Of a stretch of DNA of 64,000 nt, positions 56,198 to 64,000 are shown one piece after another. The first letter of the stretch is position 1. Each line of letters opens with the position of its first letter. Position numbers and translations under genes: made by a program. This DNA is from Nectonema munidae. Its lineage: Eukaryota; Nematomorpha; Nectonematoida; Nectonematidae. The notes below the pieces were generated by a model that was not told where the DNA came from, ran no database searches, and saw nothing but the letters and a program-made list of their open reading frames with translations. Location: contig JAUIRK010000745.1 of assembly GCA_030549495.1 (NCBI GenBank), positions 124,001 through 188,000 of the forward strand, written 5' to 3'.

Positions 56198-57230
56198 CAG
56201 GGCTGTAGCCAGAAATTGGAATTTGGAGGGGGGGGGGGGCAAAAGGGGAAGTTGAGGGGGCTTGAATATTTTGATTTTAAATTGGGCAATTTAATGCTTT
56301 TAAAAATAAGTGATGAATAAATAAAACAATTATTTATAGAAAAAAAAACTTATCTCATTTTGGAAAAACTACATGCTCTCTCAAAAAAGTTGAATTCTTG
56401 TTTTGTTAGAAAATTTCTTGACCAATTCATCGGTATCAATATTTTTTGTATATGAATCTAAATATGATAGAAGAATCAAGTTTTTTCCTCTCGTCCATCA
56501 TAGAAGTTAAATTTTTAAAAAGTATATCATGAGTTTGAGTATTATAAAGTAACTGTGCATAAGTGTTAATAGGAATTAAAATTTTAAGGACCTTGAACAG
56601 GAGATTCAAAACAAATATGAACTGTTTTCACCTCAAAATGTCGATGCACCAACAAATATATTTAAAAATAGATTAAACTTCCATTGGAGTCATCTCAAGT
56701 TTTTCACTTGTGATATTTCGTCTTATGAAAACTCAAATATCTCATTATTTGAAGTTATTATTTTTAGATGCAATTTTCATAGGTTTGAACAACCTTCTTT
56801 TTGCTTAATGAAATATGTTATGTTATGTTATGAACTGTTTTTTCTGTATTAGCATCTAGAGACTTTGAGCCTGGATACTGAGTTCGTGATTATTATCGGA
56901 TAAAGAACATTCTTCAAAAAGATATAAAAGATTTTCTTAGTTTTTGACAATAGGGTTGATTGAATCAAAATGTCCTGTCCATCTTTGATCCATGATCCTT
57001 TGAATTTTCCCTCTATCATATATTTTCTCAACATTGGGCTTTCTCATAAAATTGTAAATGAGCTTACCCACAGTAATGCATCTTGAAACTTCATATACAG
57101 AATTCAAAGCATTAATCACAACAAGATAAAGCCGGTGATTCAGGCAATGCAGAAAAAGAAGAAAATGATAGGCAGTCTGGGGGTACAGGAGGAAGTTGAA
57201 GGGCACGGCACCCTTCTCGCCATGGCCCTG
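56198..57230 (-). mobile_element. Shortened hAT element with near-perfect target duplication
   Basis: The left terminus CAGGGCTGTAGCCAGA and the right terminus on the other strand CAGGGCCATGGCGAGA agree at 12 of 16 positions. Flanks CATCTACC (56190-56197) and CATCCACC (57231-57238) agree at 7 of 8. A G run lies near the left end. At 1033 bp it retains only a fragment of transposase, so it is an internal-deletion derivative. Confidence 0.75.
56870..57180 (-). pseudogene. hAT transposase fragment
   Basis: The minus-strand frame has HCLNHRLYLVVINALNSVYEV and, further on, QRIMDQRWTGHFDSIN. These are the C..H-L and RW landmarks of ZMYM/TTF-type hAT transposases. The frame is open across about 80 codons, then a stop. 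N- and C-terminal parts are missing. Confidence 0.7.
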
Positions 57231-57419
57231 CATCCACCATTTATATGATATACGCTTTCAACGATTTATATTTCACTAGATCAATTTATTGTTATATGAG
57301 TAATAATGAACATGACATTAGCTAAGAAAATAGTGAAATTGAGGTACATGTCACATATAATATATAGTAATATCTAGTTCAACATATAATGCACACACAC
57401 TGAAAATTCTTCCTTATTC

Positions 57420-58780
57420 TAAGGAGTCTTTGGTTTGAATTTTTTGCCTGTGGACTTGCGTTGTGCTGAGCATTTGGGATGCCATGCTGAAGCCAACATT
57501 GTTGCCCTACATCCACATTGATACTGTGGCTCCATCACCGAGATTTCCTGATGAAAACGTTCACCTTGTTCGTAACTTATTTAATATAGGTGTTCGCGGA
57601 AGAAGTTAAGATGTAAGTCAAGGAGATGTATTTTGAGGGACTTTTGGCATCCAACTGTTTGTACGCACTGATGCAGTTACAAAATAAATGTGATCAGAAG
57701 AATTATAATTTCCTAGGAAATTGGCTATAACTGATTTGAATGCCACCCTTGCATTCCTTCATTATCATTTAGTAATTCTTGGAAGTGTGTGTCAGCAATT
57801 ACCTTCCTTATTTTGAACATACCTTATTTCACTTTTGCATAACTTAACTCTGGAATTTTTTTGCACAGGCATCGAAAAGCATCTGACCCTTTGTCTAGTG
57901 CCTTCACAAAATTCTTCATGAGCCTCAGCTTAATGTGAAGCGGTGGCAGGAGAACTTTATCACGGTCAATCAACGTCATACGAAGGACATTTTATTTCCT
58001 GACTGCCTTCTCTTTCTATTGGCGACTATTTTTTATGTAGCGTTGTTTTCTATCTCTACCGTCCCACTCGCAGATAAAACAGCAGTACTTGGTGTGCCCT
58101 TTTTGCAATCCCATGAAAATGGTGATAACTTTTAAATCACCTCAGATATACAATTTATACTCATGATAGCTTATTTTTCAAGAAGTAGCGACATATTTTC
58201 ATATGTTTCTTTAAGGGGGATAGAATATCCAGCAGAGACTAATGCATTTTTGTTTCCATTGTGTATTAATACTGCTTTCAAACTTGTTTTAGATGAGTGG
58301 ATGCACAATAGCCATTCTTCAATATTGTGTTTCACCCCAATGCTTGACATGAGACCTTCAACGTGCGAACAGTAGCAAATAGTGTCACTCATTGCAAAAA
58401 TTTTTACAAGTTTCTTGTGTCTGTGGCGAAAATGTGAAGTAGTTGTACCCGGTGGAAGCAAATTAAATTCTAAGTCGTGAGCAATTCAACCACACCTTTT
58501 GTTAGGGGCATGTCTCTTAAGAGGTCACAAAGATCAGCATTGTTCACTAAATGTATATCTTCTTGATATTAGTAGTCAGCGTCGGATACGTTTCTGGAAG
58601 ATGAAGGAGAACTCTCTTCTTGCGTTTCTTCATCAATGTATATTCTGTGGGTGCTATTGGTATTGGACAACTTACAGTATTATGTGGAATTGGTTTAGAA
58701 ACTAGTTTGGATATTTTACAGATGCATGAGTTTTTTGCCCAGGATTTACCAGTATCCACTCAGGGGCGCACATCCTTGAA
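57420..58780 (-). pseudogene. Second copy of the dispersed arthropod repeat-family protein
   Basis: On the minus strand the order is SKPIPHNTVSCPIPIAP, a decayed DLCDLLRDMPLTK segment, and a 96-codon open stretch (58171-58461). That stretch reads LPPGTTTSHFRHRHK, CYCSHVEGLMSSIGVKHN, IHSSKTSLKAVLIHNGN and IPLKETYENMSLLLEK. Far downstream near 57540 lies YEQGERFHQEISVMEPQYQ. It belongs to the family of 6343-7881 but is a different subfamily: it keeps the SSKTSLKAVLIHNG block lost there. Function unknown. Confidence 0.72.
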
Positions 58781-58830
58781 ATTATTGGGGGGGGGGGGGG
58801 GACTTTCAAGCGCGTTCCAAAAAAAGACAA
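58761..58830. repeat. MITE end, CAGGGGCGCAC type, with G run
   Basis: CAGGGGCGCACATCC is followed by a run of about 15 G. This looks like an hAT MITE left end. No right terminus was found. Confidence 0.35.
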
Positions 58831-59514
58831 AAAAATTCTGAATTCCTACTTCTCTCTTGTCCATTCTATTTTATACTTAATTAGGCTTAATGTAAACTTT
58901 AAGCTTAACGTCAACAATGAATGAGGACTTATATATAGCTCCTTCTATCTCCCTTCAAATAGATGCTCACCATCTACAAATTATGTGTAGAAAAGGGGTA
59001 AAGATATCAATAATAAAATTTAAAATTTTATTGAATGAAAAAAAATCATTCATTAATTTTCAATTATATAACTTTTCTGATGTAATTTCTTTCAAAAATG
59101 TAAAACGGAACTAAAGTTAGAAAACTGTGTATCACAATTTTTCATTATTTTAGTGTATAAGAATACGTGTAAGTTAGTTAGAGTCTAAAAAAATGTATAA
59201 AATTGTGCAAACAAAAATCAAACAATAAATTAAGATTGCATTACTTCATTTTTCTCAAGTTTAAAAGTTAAAGTTGGTCCAAAAAATATTAAAATGTAAT
59301 AATAATTTTTTATGAAGCAAAATAAAATAGTTAAAAGATACAAACAGAAAATAGTCAAACGATAAATTCAGATACACTTGCTTGGACGTTCTGATTCAAG
59401 ATCTACAAAAAGTAAAATAAGCACTTTTAACCGTTTGCAATGATTTGCCTTTTATAATAACTTTTAAGCAGAAAAAAGTCTATCACAAAAAGTTAAAAAA
59501 ATTTACAGCCTAAC
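58831..59514. other. AT-rich stretch, nothing identified
   Basis: No coding frame or repeat was recognised, apart from loose resemblance of 59400-59510 to 36120-36240 (AAAAGTAAAATAA, TTTGCAATGATTTGCCTTTT). Confidence 0.35.
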
Positions 59515-59518
59515 TTAA

Positions 59519-62160
59519 CCCTATTAGTGCTCGGCTAATTTTGTCCGCTCAAGTGCTGGGGGGGGGGGAGGGTGTAAAGTGCCCCCCCTCTATTTTTCAC
59601 AGATATTAATAAGTTTTTATAAATATTTTTAATGTTACATATATATTTCAACTAGGCTGAATTCAGTGATGATGTCCATTTTTTAAATCAAAATCAATCA
59701 AAACTGTCAAAAATTGATTTATCCTAAAAAGAAACATCTTATCCGAATAATTATATAAAGTTTTTTATACACATATACCCATTTTCAAGTAGTCTGTGTT
59801 TATTGGTTATATTCCTTTTTTTTAAATAAAAATTAGTCAAACCGGAAAAAATAATTTAAATATGACAGCCCATGTCAAAATTATTCTTATAAAAAGTTTT
59901 TTATACATTTTAAGTATGTAGAATTTAATGGTGATGTTCATTTTTTTTTATAAAATCAATAAAACCTTTAAAAAAATCGATTAAACCTATAAATCAATGT
60001 CAAATATATAAACATAAAAATAAATTATACTTGCAGTATTTCTCTGGTAGTTATTTCCTTAATTTATATAAACCAACTTTAGGTGTTTAATTCACTCAAA
60101 ATATTTCATTCTACAGTAACTTATGTAACTCGATAGGACCTCCATCTTTTTGGCTACAAATTCGTTATCGGCTCGTAGTCTCTACGTCATATTATAATTT
60201 ACAGTATGTAATTTTGGTATTCATTCTATGATGATCATTTCTTGGTAGCTTTTTTCATTAGAAATTTATATTCTTCAATGTGTGTTCGAAAAATTTTTTA
60301 TAATGATAAAATTACTTTTTTCCTCTCTCAAAGCATTCTGATTAAAGAATCTTCTTGATGATCTTAGACTTTTTTATCAGTATCGTGTATTTTATTATCA
60401 GGCCTGAATATTTGTCAACCAATCTCATTGCAAAGGTTTTTTTCTGATGAATCATTCGTGATTCACGTTCTTCATCTAAAAAATTATCTCTTTGACGCAA
60501 AAGGAAAAAGATGGACAGATTCAATTTAAATTGAAAATATCTTGATAGCGACTAAATTCTCACACATTGGCATCTGTGCCATTTTTGATAAATCTGACCT
60601 ATTCTAAATTTTCAGATTTCCTATCCATCTTAGCTAAATGTTAATTGTAATCCTAGATGATAAGCTATAGATTTAAATATTTTTCATTTGTAAAAGGGGA
60701 ACTTCTTTTTCACAGTCAAAATCTTTTTTGAAGCACCTAATTTTATATAATTAAACCACTTCCTAGTTCATTAGAACATGGTAGATCTTTTATTTAGTCA
60801 AGATACGTATTTTTATAAATTATTTGTTTTGATCAAATGTTTTTTTTTCAATTATTTTTCAACTTGGTTCCTTCTCTCATACAAATTTTCAAAAGATTTT
60901 ATAATACGCTTTGTTTTTTTAATAAATATTTCATACTCAAGATGATTGTAGAAAGTATTATAAGCCAAAATATACAAAAAAAAAGTATATTTTTACTATA
61001 TACCTAATATGCAGCGATTTTTTGAATATTTTTTTATAGAACTGATTTTCAGGCATACATTACTAATTCAATTGCCACTTCGAGAAATATTTAACCGTAT
61101 TATCCAAAATCCAGTACAGAAATAAAATAAGCATAGTCGATTTGCTATAAAATAGATATTTTATTTTTTTGAAAATATTTTTGAAGACAGTATCTAGAAG
61201 TAAATCGCAAATCTGATTGAAGCTTTCAGATATTTTAAAACCATAAATGCCAAACCTGAGTCCAAAAATGAAACCAGAATCTTCCATTTGGCATAAAAAC
61301 AGATATTTTATTTAAATTTCAAAAATATTTCTGTAGACATTAGACGTAAATCGAACATTTGATTGACACTTTCAGACATTTAAAACCTCTAAATGCGAAA
61401 ACTGTGTTCAGAAATGAAATCACCATGATCTATTTGATATAAAAACATATATTTCATGTTTGAATCAATATTTTTGGAAACAAATTTTAGAACTAAACGC
61501 AAATTTGATTGATACTTATAGGTATTTTTAAATTCAAGCCTCAAAAATTGAGTCGATAAATGAAACTAGCATGGTTGATTTGGTATAAAAACATATATTT
61601 CATTGTAAAATTTGAATGAATGTTTTTGGAGACAATTTTTAGAAGAAAACCGCAAATTTGATTAACACTTATAGGTATTTTTACATACTAAACGTAAAAA
61701 ATCACATATATTTTATGTAAAATGTGAAGGAATGTTTTTGGAGACAATTTTTAGAAGAAAACCGCAAATTTGATTAACACTTATATGTATTTTTACATAC
61801 TAAACGTAAAAAATGAGTCCAGAAATGAAAACAGCATGACCGATTTAGTATAAAAACATATTTTATGTAAAATTTAAAATTTTTGATCAATCAAAATTTT
61901 GATTGACATTTTCTAAAAAGTAGCCATGATTATTGAAAAAATTAAATATATAAAGTGTTATGCGTTCTAAACTGTATATAATTATAAATTTTCAGGGTAT
62001 TATATAATATAGATCCTAAGTTATAAGATTAAGTACAGATAATGTCAAAATTTTGCTGAAAAATTTTAATTTTTGATTTTGATTGACAGGACATGAAAGG
62101 GTCATTCAACTACCCAAAAGATGCAGCTAGCGATTTTAGGAAAAGTCACAAAATTTGAAG
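59519..62160 (+). mobile_element. PLE2 copy C, right end lost
   Basis: TTAA at 59515-59518 is followed by CCCTATTAGTGCTCGGC, a single change from copies A and B. Array 1 is short (about two diverged units), the spacer is conserved, and array 2 and the perfect palindrome (61887-61906) follow. At about 62160 the match to copy A (CACAAAATTTGAAGG) stops and repeat X begins, so the right terminus is gone. Confidence 0.82.
61080..61870 (+). repeat. PLE2-C tandem array 2
   Basis: Same unit type as in copies A and B. Two neighbouring units repeat AATGTTTTTGGAGACAATTT and AGAAGAAAACCGCAAATTTG at about 61618 and 61730, a shortened period of about 112-115 bp. Confidence 0.8.
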
Positions 62161-62164
62161 GTTG

Positions 62165-62578
62165 AATGCGAACTTGAGTGAATGATTGAGTTTTAGCAGA
62201 GAAAGCGGAAGAGAAAAACAGAGGAGACAGAAAGAGAAATAGAATCACTGCGACAGGAGATGAGAAAATCTAGTGGATCATCAACATGTGTTTGCTCAAA
62301 AATACTGACACTGTGATAAACATTGCTTACTTATGCTTACTTATTGTGTGCATATTGAAACAATGGATTATTATTATTATATAACTCTCACGCATCGTCT
62401 GTAAAATTTGTTTGATAGGAATTTCAGATCGCATGCTGTTTGATTCGAAAGTCTGCATTCCCTCTTTTATTCTCTTATCTTACATTATCAAGTGCTCGAA
62501 GGATCATTACATCCTTTAATGCGATCATCATACATCCTTTATAAACAAGCAGCAACTCTTACTTGTAGAAAATTATTG
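62165..62578 (+). repeat. Dispersed repeat X, copy 2
   Basis: Complement-matches 1-420. Shared blocks include GAGTTTTAGCAGAGAAAGCG, ATCATCAACATGTGTTTGC, AAGTCTGCATTCCCTC and TATAAACAAGCAGCAACTC. This copy has about 100 extra bases near 62320-62440. It is inserted between PLE2 copy C and an array-2 fragment. Confidence 0.65.
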
Positions 62579-62609
62579 GGGGAGGGGAGGGGGGGGGGGC
62601 TTGCAGATA

Positions 62610-62930
62610 TTTTCAAAAAACTGAGTCCAGAAATGTAATTAGCATGGTTGATTTGGTATACAACATATATTTCATCCCAAATTAGAATGAATATTTGTGG
62701 AGATATTTTTCGGACTTAAACCCAAATTTGATTGACACTGACAAATATTTTAAAACCTATAAATGTGAAAATCGAATTCAGAAATGAAACCAGGATAATC
62801 GATTTCCTATAAAAATCTATATTATGTAAAATTTGAAGGAATGTTTTTGGAGACACTTTTTAGAAGTAAACCGCAAATTCGATAAACATTTATAGGTATT
62901 TCCACATCCTAAATGTAAAAAATGAGTGAT
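62610..62930 (+). repeat. Detached PLE2 array-2 fragment
   Basis: About two units of array 2 (GAGTCCAGAAATG, GTTGATTTGGTATA, AGAAGTAAACCGCAAATTCG) appear on the far side of repeat X, preceded by a G run (62580-62600). Confidence 0.75.
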
Positions 62931-62934
62931 ATAT

Positions 62935-63440
62935 GATAGGTCACTACTCATCGGATGTAATTGAGCCTTTATTTCACCGTATCGCCATTTACCTGTTACT
63001 GAAAGCTATTAATTATTATCACAGATGCCCTTTCTATCGCCAGATATGCCAAACTCTAACCAAGTAACGGTTTTATACCATGAGTCTAAAAATGATCTCT
63101 TACTTTAGGAAAGAACCGATTCTATATTTGGTGTTCGAATGATAAATATGTCTTTATCTTCTAAAGACCATATGAAAAGGGTTGTATTAGAAGACTCATT
63201 TGACCCCATTTATTCGACAGTAGATTAAGTAAGTTATTTGAAAATATATTTAGGGTATGAAGCTGTCAATTTAAATTTGGCCCCTTTAAATAGAAGTTAA
63301 AGGTTTAAAGTTTTTGGGAGAAAATTTGCTACAAATAAATTTATGTAAATTAGCTCTTCCAATCCCTAAGTTATATGCTATAAATTACATGAAAATGAAA
63401 TTGTTTGTACTAAGTTTTATCAACACAAATTTTAAACAAA
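62935..63440 (-). repeat. Dispersed repeat Y, copy 2
   Basis: Complement-matches parts of 26370-27075, for example TCACTACTCATCGGATGTAA, TATTTGGTGTTCGAA and TCTTCTAAAGACCATATG. It is shorter than copy 1. Confidence 0.65.
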
Positions 63441-63660
63441 GTGTAAAAACATTGCCAACTATTGCAAGCAATCTTGGTAAAGAAAACTAAAACATAAAGT
63501 TGGCATGATCCTTGGCAAACACAAACTCTAACGTCAATTTATTTGCTAGTTTTAGCTTCGCTTTCATCCTTTTCTCTTTATATTTTGCGTGCACCCCTCA
63601 ATCTAACGTTTGCAAAAACATTTTTTCCGTTTTTAAATCCTATTTTCATTCAATATACAG

Positions 63661-63810
63661 ATGTGATACAAAATCATGCGGATTCATTTCTACTGGAAGA
63701 TGTTTCGAATTTGCCTCAGGTAACTTCCCCGAACATTTTCTCAAATGTAATCGTGAATCTCATTTTTATTTTAGGCTTCCTTTTTTCATGATTTCCCAAA
63801 AATTGAGTAA
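63661..63810 (+). CDS. Possible two terminal coding exons of an unrecognised gene
   Basis: A tract ending ATATACAG (63660) could be an acceptor. Exon 63661-63719 keeps the frame VIQNHADSFLLEDVSNLPQ and ends CAG|GTAACT. A 55-base intron (63720-63774) ends TTTTTATTTTAG, and the next exon continues in phase as ASFFHDFPKIE with a stop at 63808-63810. The two splice sites and matching phase support this over the unspliced frame, which turns hydrophobic and low-complexity. Upstream exons are not seen. I do not recognise the protein. Confidence 0.35.
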
Positions 63811-64000
63811 TTTTTTTATTCTTAATTTTTTAAGTCATCTTAAGATGTGTGCCTGTGTTATATACGGTTTTTCAATGTTGTTATTTGAATATTTATTTAG
63901 GTTTAAACTTCAATTTCCTCCAATAATCATACATTTTCTATATTGTTTTTTCTATGTTGCTTGTACAAATGGAAAGTTGTGTCTGCTTACAAATCAATCG

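Noticed and set aside
63543-63660. N-terminal part of the 82-codon frame as a signal peptide
   Set aside because: It looks like intron sequence with a pyrimidine tract before a splice acceptor; the hydrophobic residues come from T-rich codons.

Overview
The window looks like nuclear DNA from an invertebrate, most probably an arthropod. It is very AT-rich, it has introns, there is no bacterial-style gene packing, and it is crowded with decayed transposable elements (LINEs, hAT, piggyBac-like, Merlin, pogo/Tigger and Gypsy). A copepod such as a sea louse would fit, but that is an inference from repeat style and was not tested.

Host genes are few. The one complete gene is an uninterrupted 1351-codon CLASP-type microtubule-binding protein (27548-31603, +), with a probable 5'-UTR splice acceptor just before the ATG and an AATAAA 24 bases after the stop. 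The first coding exon of S-adenosylmethionine synthase lies at 4929-5103 (-). It ends at a phase-1 donor inside the Asp codon of the GHPD motif, and exon 2 is not visible. A possible pair of terminal coding exons of an unrecognised gene lies at 63661-63810 (+).

Layout. 1-420: dispersed repeat that recurs inverted at 62165-62578. 1239-3958: hAT element with an 8-bp target duplication and a dead piggyBac nested inside. 4.9-5.1 kb: SAM synthase exon. 5.9-8.3 kb: hAT scrap, a decayed arthropod repeat-family gene and a Gypsy tail. 9.1-11.7 kb: decayed hAT-like gene whose terminal repeat is split by a 335-bp MITE. 11.7-12.75 kb: LINE ORF1 relic. 12758-20860: large TTAA-flanked element (PLE2 copy A) carrying a young but broken Gypsy-type retrotransposon. 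20.9-26.4 kb: Tigger, LINE, MITE and RTE-type LINE relics. 27.5-31.6 kb: CLASP. 31886-35720: PLE2 copy B. 36-39.2 kb: TTAA MITE, GTF2IRD2-like hAT, hAT MITE. 39.2-41.95 kb: LINE and a short Merlin element. 42.7-45.5 kb: hAT. 47-49.8 kb: LINE with RNase H. 51-55.4 kb: LINE pieces and a second RTE-type copy. 56.2-58.8 kb: shortened hAT and a second copy of the arthropod repeat family. 59519-62160: PLE2 copy C.

The most unusual structure is PLE2, seen three times. It has TTAA sites, 17-bp inverted ends, a G-run hairpin near the left end, two different arrays of about 150-bp tandem repeats separated by a conserved spacer of about 1.1 kb, and a 20-bp perfect palindrome. No coding frame was found in it. 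It looks like a non-autonomous piggyBac-type element that carries and spreads satellite DNA. No complete autonomous transposon was found in the window.
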